Assembly (NCBI GenBank): GCA_029931535.1
Contig: JAQPZY010001521.1
Location: 2,995,501-3,059,500 of the forward strand
Length of the DNA stretch: 64,000 nt
From: Margaritifera margaritifera
Lineage: Eukaryota > Mollusca > Bivalvia > Unionida > Margaritiferidae
Direction: 5' to 3'
This document shows, in pieces, positions 12,241 through 24,604 of the stretch. Numbering within the stretch: the first letter of the stretch is position 1; each line of letters starts with the position of its first letter. The position numbers and the translations under genes were made by a program. The notes beneath the pieces are model-generated. The model made no database searches, was not told the DNA's origin, and was given only the letters and a program-made list of their open reading frames with translations.

Positions 12241-12935
12241 TTGGATAGAGTTATGGCCCTTGACAATTAACTTCATATCTTAACATGGGGTGATGCTTGT
12301 AACTGGCATAGCTCAAGAACCATTCAACATATTTTATGCAATTTTGGTATGAACATTGTCTCATAGGCTTATATGTGTCATCTATGGATTTAGTCTCATT
12401 TAGTAGAGTTATGGCCCCTGATTGCTTGTCCTCCTGATGTTGGTTTCTGCAAGATAATTTCACCAATATATATTAGATTACAACCATATTCAGCATGTCA
12501 CTTCAGACTGAAGAGATCTTGAGTGATTGTGATTTCCAGCATTGCACGATGTCATTTACAAGTGTTGTAGCCCCTGATTGCCCCTCCTCCTGATTGTGGT
12601 TTCCGCAGCATAACTGTACTAAGATTTATGGGATTTCAGCCAAATTTGGCATACAGCTTTATATTGATGAGATCTTGAACAAATATAATTTCTGGTATTC
12701 CACATCTTCATTTATAAGAGTTATGGCCCCTGATCTTCCATCCTCCTACATTCATTTTCTGCAGCATATTTTTACTAAAGAATATTTTATTTCAGGTAAA
12801 GATGTTATGCACATTTATATTCATGAGACCTTGAATGAGTTGAATTTCCAGCATTCCTCATTACCATTTAAAAGAGTTATGACCCCTGAGTGCCTCTCTT
12901 CACTAAACTTTTTTTTTCCAACAGAAGTTCATCGG
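12241..12935 (+). repeat. Tandem array, period about 157 bp
   Basis: The anchor AGTTATGGCCCCTGAT recurs near 12248, 12407, 12561, 12719 and 12875 (spacings 154-159). Units also share a GATTGTGGTTTCTGCAGCAT-like and a TTTGGCATACAGCTTTATAT-like block. Confidence 0.85.
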
Positions 12936-13460
12936 TTTAAGGCCTGCGGAACAAATTTATAGAGAGCAAGGCCCTTTGCAATGCATCCATTGCTGCTAGC
13001 TTATTTCATCCTGAAATGATCTATTTTGGGATGCATGCAGATAGTTATTTAAAGTCGAAGACTACTTACATCCAGATTTTATTCATCTTGAAATCAGTTG
13101 AAGACTGGTCCATAGCAAGTTAATTTAATATGAAAATATTGGGGGTCACTGAACTAGTTTTGTCAATATGGGCATCATTGTAATACTTTATTAAATTGTT
13201 TTTTCTGCCTAACTCTCATTTATTGTTTGAAATAGCTGTTTCTGCGAAACCTTTATTTACTGTTTGAAATGGTTGTTTATCTTCCTTGTATGAGGAGGTT
13301 TTCATCAGGAATTGCACATAGTTTAACTTGGGAGATTAGACATTCTCATTGATTTGTAAGCCAAAAGATCCAAAATTAGGAGCATATAGGGATGTGATGT
13401 TTTGAAGATGAGATACATTTCCAGATCTTCTCAAAGTTTCTATTGTTGTTTTTTATACAG

Positions 13461-13630
13461 CCTGTACCACTCTACAATGAACTGTATACAGATGATTACA
13501 GGGAACCCTGAGGCTTGTTCTGATGACACTATCCTCAGCACATTTGTATCCAACATGGATTACATCCTGCAAAACCTGAATATTGATCCTAATTTAATAA
13601 GGGAAACATTCAGTCCATATAACTGTACAG
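13461..13630 (+). CDS. Exon 4: cysteine module half B1
   Basis: This 170-nt exon (acceptor TTTTATACAG, donor GTAAGC) runs from phase 2 to phase 1. It encodes about 56 residues with three cysteines spaced C-x10-C-x35-C, ending Y-N-C-T. The stretch between the second and third cysteine (TILSTFVSNMDYILQNL) looks amphipathic and helical. With A1 it makes a module of about 90 residues and six cysteines. The length is identical to B4 (170 nt). Confidence 0.82.
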
Positions 13631-13969
13631 GTAAGCTTAATTTTATTATTTGTGTACTAGTTATGTTGAATATGCATCAAGAGTTCTTTGAAAGAGAATT
13701 TTCAAATTTATTTTTAAGGAAATATTGATTTGATTTTGACTGGTATGGCAGTGAAGTATTTTATTAGACTACTGTCGAAAGATGTTGGAAGGGTATGTAG
13801 CATTTTGTCTGTTTTGTGTGTTGATTCATATGTAATGGTGTGGGTATGAATTGTAGCCCAGCATTTTGAGCTAGGCACCCAAAAATTATGAAATGGGGGG
13901 TGGAGTGGGGGGGTGTATTTACATTATGATACAAAGTAAACTCCCCTACAAAATGAAAGAAAAAAAATG

Positions 13970-14146
13970 AGAGGTAAAAATAGACAAAATATATGAGAAA
14001 TGGTAAACAGACAAAATATATGAGATATGGTAAAATAGACACAATATATGAGATAAGGTAAAATAGACAAAATATATGAGAAATGGTAAAATAGACAAAA
14101 TATATGAGAAATGGTAAAATAGACAAAATACATGAGAAAAGGTAAC
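13970..14146 (+). repeat. 28-bp tandem repeat, 6 copies
   Basis: Unit TAAAATAGACAAAATATATG plus AGAAATGG (27-29 bp). Minus-strand frames through it give Ile/Phe/Tyr-rich, membrane-like peptides that are artefacts of the repeat. Confidence 0.9.
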
Positions 14147-14309
14147 TCTACAGGTTAGCAAGAACAAAGGATTTCTGGTTTTAAAAAAGTCAAGGGTAAA
14201 CAATTTAAAATGTGTGATTATATATTATAAACATTCATAGTGAGATTTTGAAATATATCAGTGGGAGAAAAATTATACCACCAAAGTGGCGATATCACTT
14301 TTGGAACTA

Positions 14310-14521
14310 CTGTACATACTTACGTATAAACCGATACCAACTGCATAGACCCAGATCTGCCATCACATAATGTGCTGGCAGATCTGGGTCTATGCAGTTT
14401 GTAAGGACTCATCAATAGAACAAACAACATAGATCCTGATCTGCTGGTGCATTATGCAATGGCAGATCAGGGTCTATGTTGTTTGCATTTGGACCCGGGT
14501 TATATGCGAGTATATACAGTA
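14310..14521 (-). mobile_element. Two-hairpin MITE, copy 2 (inverted)
   Basis: Same element as 5725-5943 in opposite orientation. The CTGCATAGACCCAGATCTGC hairpin comes first and the AACATAGATCCTGATCTGC hairpin second. Termini GTACATACTTACGTATAAAC and TTATATGCGAGTATATACAG. Confidence 0.9.
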
Positions 14522-15678
14522 CTTTCTTTTCCCATTTTTGAAATATATCTGTCTCCTTATGTATGTTATTAAAACCTGTATTTCTATATTTAGGCCTATT
14601 TAATTTTTCTTCTACTTCTGCTCCTCCCTCCCTTTCCCTCTCAGTCTCTCCCCATCATGATGAAAAGATCCTAAAATGCGTCAAGACTCTAGACCCTATT
14701 TTATACATTGGTGTAATAAATGAATAGACACCATCAAGAAATGCTTAAAAATGATCTTCAAATAACAGAAAATAAGCTAAAAGTATTAACTTTTTATAAT
14801 TAGTTTTCAACATGAATCATGCAAAATGTCAGTGCCTGAACTTATATGATCTCTTACTATCTGTTACTATTCGATATTATATGTCACCCGTACATTATTG
14901 TGTACCTGTTACACTCTGTGATAAACGATACAAATTTTTAGGAAAAACTCTTGATTAAATATAGTAATAAAATTGTTTAAGTAGCAATTTTAACTCTCAT
15001 CGCAATCATAATCATGCTTGAAAATGATGGAGAAATCAGGCTTTGATGAGTGTTGATTGCAAGCCGAAATTAAGCCACAATAAAAATTTGGTGCAGAACC
15101 TGTTATCAGACTAGACTGCAATCTTGCCAAGGCCACACACAAAAATATTCATGTTTGAATGCAAAAATAAAAATATAAAGAACCAAAATATTTACAAGTA
15201 AATTCACAATCATTAAAGATGTTACACTCTGAAGTCTGCCAGATACCACTGCTCTGTAATGTGTCTAGAGTACCCCCCATTTCAGCAATGTTCACTGTAT
15301 CAATCTGTGGAAGAAATGTTTTAACAAAACTAAAAATCTCTTCATTTTCACATGAAAACAGTCATTAATTTGACAAAATATGCAATTTTAAGCATTATAT
15401 GTACAAGCTAAACTTGTAAAAAGTTGGTGTTCTAAAGTTATTGTAAATGTTCTGAACTTTTTATCAATGTAGTAGTGCAGCCGTTATTTGCATTGGTACA
15501 GAATAAAGAAAATAATCCATGCAGATCAATTGTTTTGCCCTAAAAAGTGTATAATTAAAAGAAAATCTAGGTTTTTTGGAGTAGATATAAGGAAATACTT
15601 CATGAGTGAAATATTTCTTTATATCTTCTCAAAAACCGTAGATATCTTCAATATATAAGGATGATTATTATTATTTAG

Positions 15679-15816
15679 ACACAGGTTCCAAACAAGGGTA
15701 CTGTCCAATTTCAATAGGAGAAGGAACTTGTGTCATGGTGTGTACCTCAGACTATGCCTGCAATGGAAGTCAGAAATGTTGCTCCAACAATTGTGGATAT
15801 ACTTGTCAGCATCCAG
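15679..15816 (+). CDS. Exon 5: WAP four-disulfide-core domain
   Basis: This 138-nt exon (acceptor TTATTATTTAG, donor GTAAAC) is phase 1 at both ends. Its 45 residues carry eight cysteines in WAP order: GYCP, GTC, MVC, YAC, the diagnostic K-C-C pair (QKCCSNNC), then a final YTC. WAP domains are small secreted folds, often serine-protease inhibitors or antimicrobial modules. The inhibitory-loop residues here do not by themselves show which. It is a single self-contained module inserted between cysteine modules 1 and 2. The open frame continuing to about 16000 is read-through into the intron. Confidence 0.9.
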
Positions 15817-16919
15817 GTAAACATTCTGTTTACAGACTGTACCCATACTTATGTTGTAATTGTTTGATAATAACTGCCTCCCCAGTAACAGTGCTATGGT
15901 TAAAGTCTTCTCAATTCTTCTGTCGATTTATAATACCAGAGCTTGTTGCAGTATTTTATAAATGCTGTGAGACAACTGGAATCATAATGTCATCATCCCG
16001 CTGAACATGCCAGACCCAGTTAGCTTCTTCTGATAGCTACTCTTCAATTTAGGAAAATAGTTTTAGTCTTGTTTGCTACTGGTTGGTTGTCATGGTGTTG
16101 ATAAAAGTGATCATATTTGTGACCTATGTGAAAGCAATGTGACTGGTGATGAATTCCATTATTTGTTCAAAAGATATAAGTTTTTCACAGGAGAGTGGAA
16201 ATATACCTAATTCTCATGAAAAGCAAGAAGCAAAAATTTAGTTGCCTTATAATAAATGAAAATTTCTTTGGAAAAAAATTAACAATTCATAAAACAGGTA
16301 GAAAAATTAGTCATGTTATAATATTTAAATATTTGCAAACAGCCTGAATCAAAGGAAGCAAAGAGCCTAAATCAAGGGAGGCGGAAAAAAGCATGATACC
16401 TGATCAAAATTTATAGTGTGAATATTTCACTGTTACATACACATAAGATAAGAAGATAAATGTTTGGTTAAAATTCACCTTTAATGAGGAGAAGTAATGT
16501 AGTATTTTAGATGTGAACACTTTAGGCACCTTATTTAATGCAGAAGCTATTTGTGTCCACTATAGACTCCAGGAATAAGCATTAAAAAAGCCAAATTGTA
16601 CTGTCATAAAGTCATGTTTTTAAATTCACCACAAACATCAATCACACACAGATATTTTTATGGAAATGGCTAAAGTCACATTTTTCATTGATGAGTGTAT
16701 CTTACCTGTCAATGATCTTAATCACAAAACTGGTGATACTTACACACACTCCACCTCATTAATTTATTACACTATGGTAACTGCTAGCTAGAAAATCAGT
16801 ATTAGGCTTTCTATAGCTTCCTTCCAGTATTTGTGTATTACTGTTGAATGCCTTAATTAAAAAACTCAATGTTAGAGTGATACGTTTTGAGAAATAAACT
16901 TATTTGCTTTCCATTTCAG
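15817..16919 (+). other. Intron 5, nothing recognised
   Basis: A 1.1-kb AT-rich intron between the WAP exon and A2. No repeat or coding signal was seen. Confidence 0.6.
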
Positions 16920-17031
16920 TAAGTAAACCACAGTGTCCAACTGAGAATTTTACAACACTGATTAAATACAACTGCTCAGGGCCTTTCAATCGTCTCCAAA
17001 ATCCAGCTTTTGGTGTTGTAGATGGATGCAG
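16920..17031 (+). CDS. Exon 6: cysteine module half A2
   Basis: This 112-nt exon (acceptor TTTCCATTTCAG, donor GTAATT) runs from phase 1 to phase 2. It encodes about 37 residues with cysteine spacing C-x12-C-x17-C, ending D-G-C-R as in A1 and A4. It follows the WAP exon, whose phase-1 end fits. It contains one N-glycosylation sequon (NFT) and a second around the middle cysteine (NCS). Confidence 0.82.
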
Positions 17032-18710
17032 GTAATTACAACAACTAGCCTTTATAGCCTTTAATGAGGGACATGGGGAAATACCATGGTTCCGACATAG
17101 TAATTGCATTAGTGTATTTTTGTAGCAACCTGGAGAGTAGAAGGTTGATCCAAAATATTACTAGCAGGACCAATTACGTAAGACTGATGGCAAACTAAAT
17201 TATATTTCAATACATATAAATTCATAACACTATATAAAAAAACATAAAAATGAGGATCTGTTTTGTGCTGGTTTATTTCTTAAAAATATGTTATTAGCCA
17301 CTGAAACTAATTCCTGTATATATCACAGATACATGACTGGGTGCAGGTGTTAATATTATAAACAATGGAAATTTTCAAGATGAAGGTTTTGACTTTTAAG
17401 ATTTTCTCTTTTAATATATGGTGACATATTTTTCTAATATTTTAACACACCATTTTTACTCTATGCTGACCGGATGTAACACTGACTTCAGCTGAACAAT
17501 ACTGAGCTTCTCAATGGTTAGCTTTTGTCATCTTGATAATTATTGGTGGTAATAATTGTTACGACTCTAGGTCTTACAAATATGTAACAAAAAGAAAGTG
17601 AAACCAACAATGTAAGTAAAATCAACAAGCAATTTATTTCCAGACAATTAAAGTGAAAATTTAAAAGACACTTACAATTTGTGAGTTAAATTCCAAATAA
17701 TCCTAAATGCCCTAATCACAAGTTAAAAATAATAGAATGTTTTGAATGAATTCCAATAGCCTTGAATGTTCTGACGTACCACAAAGATGTAATCCCGAAT
17801 GTATTTGAATGAGTTCACATAAATCCCCAAATCATGTATTAATCCAAAAGTTGATGAGCACTTTAGTATTTCCAATGAATATTTTAAATAATTCCTCTCA
17901 AACTATATTGATTTCAACAACAAGCTATAAAAGATTCCTTACAGGCTGATTTATTAGAACCAAAATGCTAGAATAGGAATTAATATGTTTACCAAAATAT
18001 ATATAAATACACATGCCTACATGACCTATGTCACATAAGTCTGATTGCAAAATGCCTATGAAAATACTGGCCTACCTGACACATGTCACAACTTACAAGC
18101 ATGGACAAAAGTTAAGTATGTATTTTCAAATAACCATAAAACTTACAATTATCGATAAAAGTTAATTATATAAACATCATACATAACAATAATAGCAGTA
18201 ATTATCAAAGTGTCAAAAGCTAACATATAAGAAACACACAGCAATAAGGATAATTGGATTACTTCGTTGTATGGATTAAAGTTGCTAAATCAGTATGTTG
18301 GAACAAATGACATCAATGTGTTGAATTTAGAAGAAAAAAAACAAATATTAGTGAGATTTCTATCTGTAAACCCCATTATGTGGCCATTCGCAAAGGGTAA
18401 ATAATATGTCGGTCGCTGGCCATGTTAGACAGGATGCCATCCTAGAGGGATATTTTTGAACATAAACTTGTCGGTTTCAAGGATATCTTGCCGTATAAAG
18501 CAGGTGGCCACTGGTCAGGGGGACCATATAAGAGTGGAACCACTTTACCCAGCATACTCTGTCCAGGACCCAGCATGCCACATCCAATACCTAGTCTATC
18601 CATCTAGTTCAGCCATTAACTATGCAGAGTTTTTTAGTACAGTTTCAGACTTGGTTGTCTCACAGTTATGCTCTAAACACAATTTTAAGAAGATTTTATT
18701 GGGTTTTCAG
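17032..18710 (+). other. Intron 6 of the SEA/WAP gene
   Basis: Contains the solo-LTR-like element at 17557-18188. The flanking parts show nothing further. An open frame at 18456-18782 overlaps exon 7 in a different frame and is not supported. Confidence 0.6.
17557..18188. mobile_element. Solo-LTR-like element, copy 2, with 5-bp target duplication
   Basis: This 632-bp element begins TGTTACGACTCTAGGTC and ends ATCATACATAACA. It is flanked on both sides by ATAAT (17552-17556 and 18189-18193), a perfect 5-bp duplication. TG...CA termini plus a 5-bp duplication are the signature of LTR-retrotransposon integration. No coding sequence is present. It is shorter than copy 1 by internal deletions. Confidence 0.62.
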
Positions 18711-18856
18711 ATTCTACGAGGACCTGCTGCAGTGTATTGCATTCCACATGATGATATCGGGAAACAACATGTGTACAGTTGAGCTGATCCATCACGTTCT
18801 CATGCAGCGGTACATGTATATCCTAACCAGAAGTGATGGTGCTTCCCCAGTATACT
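18711..18856 (+). CDS. Exon 7: cysteine module half B2
   Basis: This 146-nt exon (acceptor GGGTTTTCAG, donor GTAAGT) runs from phase 2 to phase 1 and encodes about 48 residues. Two cysteines are internal (LLQC, NMC, 12 residues apart). The third is completed across the splice junction: T at the exon end plus GC from exon 8 gives TGC. The order C-x12-C-x27-C is thus the B pattern, with a shorter last spacing. This split codon is good evidence that exons 7 and 8 are joined. Confidence 0.82.
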
Positions 18857-19491
18857 GTAAGTTCATAGTTCTCACAATATTGTCACCTTTTGGGACAATA
18901 GGGAGTGAGGATTGAGAGATGAACTTATGGGTGAATAACTGAGAAAAGAATGGGAAGATGGTGCTTTTATTTAGAAGGATTGGGGCTGGTATCATTGGTA
19001 CCATATAGCACAGAAAATAGTCCACCAATGAATATTAACCATCTGTGAACTTTTTTGATCATTTTCCAGGAAGGTATAAAAATAAAATCAAGCATAATAT
19101 CAACCACATGTGAAAACTGAGCATGTCTAATTGTAATTTTTAAGATCCTAGTGAAAGAGGAAATGACTAGGAAACACAAAATGCAGTACATGATACATAC
19201 ATGTGACAGAACTAGGATTTCAAACCAGTAGATTTGCAAATTTTTATCAGTAGATTGGCCTTTAAACCAGTAGATTTTTTATTGACATAAATGTTACGTT
19301 TCAAGGGGATGGAAAACAAAACAAATGCTTTTTTGTGCCATAATATGTATTCTCTTCATACTATAATAAAATAGCAAATCTGATAATGAATCAGATTCAG
19401 ATTCTGATGGAATATGTTACAATAATAATTACTTATTATGAGTCAATATAAGGTAGAATAAGGAAAAAGGAAGAGTTGTTTATCTGATAGT

Positions 19492-19941
19492 TCACTGATA
19501 GTTCACTGCAAAGATTTGTCTTTTATAAAATCCAGTAGCATTTTTAGTCTCCTTCACAAGATCACTGTCTAGTGACCACTGATGACATTCATTGTGATTA
19601 TTGAGCTTCACACTTAACAGACATTCAATAGTTCTCTGGTCCTGATTTCCCCTTGAATCTCTTGGTATTTTGCAAAGAAGGGAGAATGTCCTCTCAGTAT
19701 CAGCATTAGAATGTTGTAATGACAGGACAATCACGCACAGCCTGCAAAGAAGTTCTAACTTCAGTTTTCCTGTTGCTGGGTTTGTGAGGTTGCTGACTAC
19801 TCTCCAATACTCATCAAAGCTGTTCACTCCAACAAGGAAGTTCCTAACTTGGACTTAAGATGTATTCCTGAGCCTTATCCTCAAGGGCTTCTTTCTCTTC
19901 ATAGCTCAGATCCAAAAATCTGTTAATAAGTTTCACCACTG
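19492..19941 (-). pseudogene. hAT transposase C-terminal (dimerisation) fragment
   Basis: Reading leftward from 19827, the frame contains LCVIVLSLQHSNADTERTFS, the conserved core of the hAT dimerisation domain (usual form LS(L/I)PHSNADxER), followed by a Leu/Lys-rich tail. Upstream, 19941-19850 encodes FLDLSYEEKEALEDKAQEY in another frame, so a frameshift separates the two. A plausible splice acceptor (TTTAATTTACAG) sits at 19942 on the minus strand, implying a spliced ancestral transposase gene. The DDE catalytic part is not seen, so it is a remnant. Confidence 0.75.
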
Positions 19942-21219
19942 TAAATTAAACAAATAAAGATTGATTTAGACTTGAAATAAAAATGAAAAAAATACATGAT
20001 GTATTTATGCTTTTATGAATAATTTATCCAAACTTTAAAATTAATTATCTTGTAATATATTTTATCTAGGGCTTGAACTAAATTTATGTGCATGAAAACT
20101 TAAAATAGTTTATGAAATACAAAAGATGCATACTTTTAAAACACAATGCAAACTATGGACATTTGCTGCTCACCTGCACACACGTAAACTCTGATATCCA
20201 AGCACTCTTGAACTTGTAATATTTCTTAGCTGGTGGTTTCTTAGCATTGGGAGAAAGCACATGCTTAGAATTGAACGAAACATGTTAGAGCTGTCCTCTT
20301 AAAACATCTGGAACAATACAATACCAATTAAACAGGACAAAAATGAAAATACTTACTCTGGTATGTCTGCCAAATTAAATTGTTATGGTCGGTCTCTTCA
20401 TTTTATCTCACCTCGGCCAAAGGTCGGCCGATTTTTATCAAAGGCTCAGAAGACATCATGGACCACCTTTGGCCTAAACTCCTCAAATTCTAACAATAAG
20501 GTAATCAATTAGCAGCTTGCTTTGTACACATGTCAGCTGTTCTTTAACAATTCGAATCCTGTTACTCTGCAATGCATCATCGCACCGGTCATTTTACTGG
20601 TGGAACATTTCTGGTCCCCAGTAGACTGGTTCTGGCTGGTTTCTCTGATGTGTTGACAGAACGCGTAAAAATACCGTGTTTGGGTATTTTTTTAAAACAA
20701 ATTTAAAATTCTTTTAATTTTCAAAAGTGGTTGATTTTAACTGCTAAACGGTATTTGATGTATACGGCCTTTAAAACTGTATTTTTGGCCTACTGCCGGT
20801 AGAATCACATGTATGCATAATTTCCAGTTCAGACTAGAAGAGTGGTTTCATGCTCATAACACTAAATGTCCTCAGGGCTGAAACCTTTTAATTCTGATTC
20901 AGAGTTCTCATGATTTATTATCTCTAATATTCTGGAATAGTCCTTGCCATGCACATTATAACAGGATGAATCGATGGATTTCGGTATCAAGGTCAATGTC
21001 AGAGGTTGAGTCAGCTAATTCATCAGGGGTCATACATGTAGGCACATTCTGAGATGGCTTTCCCTTGTGCTGCTGTTGTTGTTGTGTTGATTTGTGATGC
21101 AGCAGAATGCAGTCTTGAAAAATTATATCTATATTAGCAGACTTACCAATCCTTACAATTTGACTGTAAAGTCTTACTGAAATGATCCTTAAATTATGGA
21201 CATATGGAATAACAGCAAA

Positions 21220-21545
21220 AATGACAAAAATATGATCATTCCGCTTGTCCGTGTTTGATCTGGATCTGAGTTTCATATTAGATTCATTGGAGTTCATCAG
21301 GGAACCAATCTAACTTTACAGGAGTATCTCAGACGCTTTAAACAGCCCATATTTTTCATGCAAAATGCCTGCATTGCAAAAATATGATCACTGTGATAAA
21401 ATCTGGATACTGACTTGTCCGTGTTTGAGCCGGATCTGAGTTTCAAATTAGATTCAGTGGAGTTCATCAGGGAACCAGTCTAACTTTACAGGAGTATCTC
21501 AGACGCTTTAAATAGCCCATATTTTTCATGCACAACGTATGCATT
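21220..21545 (+). repeat. Direct duplication, offset about 170 bp
   Basis: A block running from CTTGTCCGTGTTTGA to CATATTTTTCATGCA occurs at about 21244 and again at about 21414 with few differences. Minus-strand frames here (20956-21297, 113 codons) are open but unrecognised. Confidence 0.85.
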
Positions 21546-22732
21546 AAAAAGCTGTTATTTATATAGCATTTTCTAGAAATGGCGCCAAATAAAAAAAAAA
21601 TGAGTTGAAGATGAAAAAGACGATAAGCTTCTTAAAATGTTTAAACAATATATTCAGATTTTTGTGGAAAAAAGCAGGAAAGGCAACAATTACGTTTATT
21701 GGACATCACATTTTGTTTTGAGTATGTCTCATGGCAGGAGAGATGATAGCCATCACCACATGAAATTCAAAATAAACCCAAAGATTATGTCAAGTTGAGC
21801 TCCATACGGTTTGGAACTGCAGTTTCTAAAACTATACTCGAGGTAAATAAGGTCTAAGTGTACTTTTCTAACTTTTTAGTTGAACATAATGTTTGCCTTC
21901 ATTGCATCAATCTCAGATCACACTTCTGAACTGTTTAAATGCATGTTTTCCATGTCAACAATAGCAGTACGTGGTATTGTGTTATAAAGTACTGAAAACT
22001 GGTCTAACGTATGGATAAATATCAACTGCCTTATTGAAAAGTCTTGTTTGGTTTGGAAGGTCAGCATTAGGTAGATAATGAGGTTATTCAGTATTGTCAA
22101 AAACGGTGATAAATGCCTCAATTCACAACACACACGCACAGGGAGGGAAAAAATAGTACAACACAATATAGGACACTGGTGCATTTTTTAATTAAAAAAA
22201 TCTTTAAAAAAGTTACATTTTATATTCCGATTTTGCGGTATATAGAATCAATCTTTGTTTGCAAAAGTCTCAATAATGCCAACTTCCTATACATGCAATG
22301 ATTTCAAGAGATATTAAAGTTAAAACAAAAATTTTAATATTGACACAAAATGATTGTGTGATTAAAAAAATCATGCAAATGGAAATGGCAAAAATGTGGG
22401 ATTGATTTGAATTAACTTTTTTGCTGCACCATTTATTTGTACATGAAAAAAAAATGATTGATATTATGCTATGGATTGTTTGATGTATTATCTTGGATGG
22501 AAACAATTTAAAGATGAGTGCAATTTAAATTGGATTCAGTCATATAGTTAGGAGAATCTTAATTGCTTTAAAATGCAAAGCTACCAGTTTCAACTGAATC
22601 TATTATATGACATGGAGAAAAACTGATCAACATGGACCAGCAGAAGTCCCAGGTACACAACACAGGTATAGGCTATGTGTCTTTCTTCTAGACAATTTGA
22701 TGTAAATTTTTGTTTACAAATGATTTTTGTAG

Positions 22733-22892
22733 GCACAGACATAGACTGGGCCTTGTTACAAGCTGAAATTCCTGGCCGAAGTAATGAGGAGGTGTGCAAT
22801 AGCATTCCTACAATGCAATACTACATGAAGTATCTGGGCTGTCACAGGAGCTTGAAATTCTCTGTCAACTTGACGGATGAGGTTCGCTGTGG
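22733..22892 (+). CDS. Exon 8: cysteine module half A3
   Basis: This 160-nt exon (acceptor TGATTTTTGTAG, donor GTATGT) runs from phase 1 to phase 2. Its first two bases finish the last cysteine of B2. The A-type cysteines then follow as C-x14-C-x15-C (EEVC, LGC, VRC), ending C-G rather than C-R. A leading segment (TDIDWALLQAEIP) resembles the QVDWAVFSD segment of A1 in having D-W-A. Confidence 0.8.
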
Positions 22893-23096
22893 GTATGTAA
22901 TAGTATTATTGTTATTGTCCACACACTTTGACATTGGTGATAATATAATATCCACTGTCCATCTGTCCAGTACTCTAACTCCTCCTAACAATTAAAATTT
23001 TAAAACACAAAACTGTTATCCCCATTCTTACGTACTGTGGATAATTTTGTCCAAAAATAGCCAGAAATGTAAATTCTCCATGGCTCTATGTTGCAG

Positions 23097-23267
23097 GGAG
23101 AGTTGTGACATCACATTGACAACAGAGTTTCTGACAGTACATGGTGAATTTATTACTGCAAAATTGGGTGTTTTACAAAACAGAATGTATGTTACATTCT
23201 CGGATGTGTTAGACTTGGACATTATTACACCATATTCTTTGAAGCAGATTTTCAGAAGATCAGTTTG
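23097..23267 (+). CDS. Possible alternative terminal exon (weak)
   Basis: After the sequence CTCTATGTTGCAG, a phase-2 reading continuing from exon 8 stays open for 56 codons (GESCDITLTTEFLTVHG...) and stops at TGA. It would truncate the protein after half-module A3. It does not show the B cysteine pattern and has no donor, so it may be chance. Confidence 0.2.
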
Positions 23268-24393
23268 AATGTACAGTCTACGAGAAAGTACTTGATGGTT
23301 CAGTGTTACTAGTTATTTTTTTATAATTGATAAGCAATATCTGTTTGCATAAATCCTTCCCTATTCTTTCATTACCTACAAGGCATAGCATTCTTATCTA
23401 GCATGCAATTTTAGAATTTTAAACTTGTAATAATAACAATAATAATATAATATATTTAAAGAACGTTAATTCAATTGGTAACAACTTATCTGTATTGAGG
23501 CACTCAACTATGCTAATTATGACTTAGGACTATTCCAGAAATAATTGTGGGGGAGGGGGAGATTAGATTGGAGGGAACTTTTTTTATAAAGACCCAACAC
23601 CCATGAAATTCAAATAGGTCTATACCGCACCATCTAGGATCTAACAATTTCTTGGGATAAAACCATGAAAGAAAAAAAAATTGTTTTGAAACTTCATGCA
23701 GGTAGATGAAAACACTATAGTGTAAAACTAAATTTTGAAGGGTAATTTTACCCTTCTTATTTTAGTTGCTTAAAACTCGTATGTGGAGTCCATGTCAGAA
23801 TTTTTCTTTTTATCACTTTTATGTCATTAAAATTGCTTTTCAATATTTGCAAGACACTTTGTTACAGAATGTGACTGATGTGATGTCAGGCATGAAATTG
23901 CAAATTTGTTTCAAATGAAGTTGGATGTGGTTTTGTCCAAAAGACCTTGTTTGCCTTGTCAAGCCTTGTACCATTTAGAATTGTATGAAGTTGCCTTCTC
24001 CAAATTGAGTGAAAGTTGCTTTAGTGGTATTGATTAATTTCCCAATGTGTCTTCGTGAAATCAGATTAAAGTTTACCTTTATTCATGTGTATCAGATGCA
24101 TTGATTTTGATATTTCATTAGGGAGTTTAAATTGGGGCTTGTGTCATCACATGTATCCTGTCATCTGACAGTCTTGACACATTTTGCAAGTGTGTTCAGA
24201 ACCCTATTGAACAAATGTGATGGGGATAACATTTGATATATTTCATTGCAATTTTCAAAAAAAATTAAATGAAAAGTAAAATTTATGTGAATTCTTTCTT
24301 GTCATTTGTTTTGCTGCATTTTTTACAAAGATTTTGCAAATATCCATTAGGAAGTTACTTTGCTGTGGTAGCTGCAGCAATAGAAGCAATCTA

Positions 24394-24604
24394 CTGTATA
24401 TCCTCGCATGAGAGCCAGATCCAAACAACATAGATCCTGATCTGTCATCGCATAATGCACCGGCAGATCAGGGTCTATGTTGTTTGTTCTACTGATTATT
24501 CTTTACAAACTGCATAGACCCAGATCTGCCGGTGCATTATGCGACAGCAGATCTGGATCTATGCAGTTTGCAGTTGGTATGGGTTTATACGCGATTATAT
24601 ATGG
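24394..24604 (+). mobile_element. Two-hairpin MITE, copy 3
   Basis: Full-length copy with both hairpins in plus order. Termini CTGTATATCCTCGCATGA and TTATACGCGATTATATATGG. Confidence 0.9.

Larger units (their letters stand above)
10826..13460 (+). other. Intron 3 of the SEA/WAP gene
   Basis: A 2.6-kb intron separating the A1 and B1 half-module exons. It holds a 69-bp tandem duplication and a 157-bp-period array. No feature was recognised in 11100-12240 or 12960-13460. Confidence 0.65.
13631..15678 (+). other. Intron 4 of the SEA/WAP gene
   Basis: A 2.0-kb intron with a 28-bp array and one MITE. Nothing was recognised from 14530 to 15678. Confidence 0.65.
18857..22732 (+). other. Intron 7 of the SEA/WAP gene
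   Basis: A 3.9-kb intron carrying a hAT transposase remnant (19492-19941, minus) and a direct duplication (21220-21545). The remainder shows no recognised feature. Confidence 0.65.

Noticed and set aside
13764..14203. Three overlapping minus-strand frames that look like membrane proteins
   Set aside because: They come from the 28-bp repeat; overlapping frames give the same Ile/Phe/Tyr pattern.
15817..16004. Continuation of the WAP open frame past 15816
   Set aside because: The WAP cysteine pattern is complete and a GTAAAC donor in the right phase lies at 15817; what follows is intron.
18456..18782. A 108-codon open frame overlapping exon 7
   Set aside because: Exon 7 is supported in another frame by cysteines and by phase-consistent splice sites; this frame has neither.
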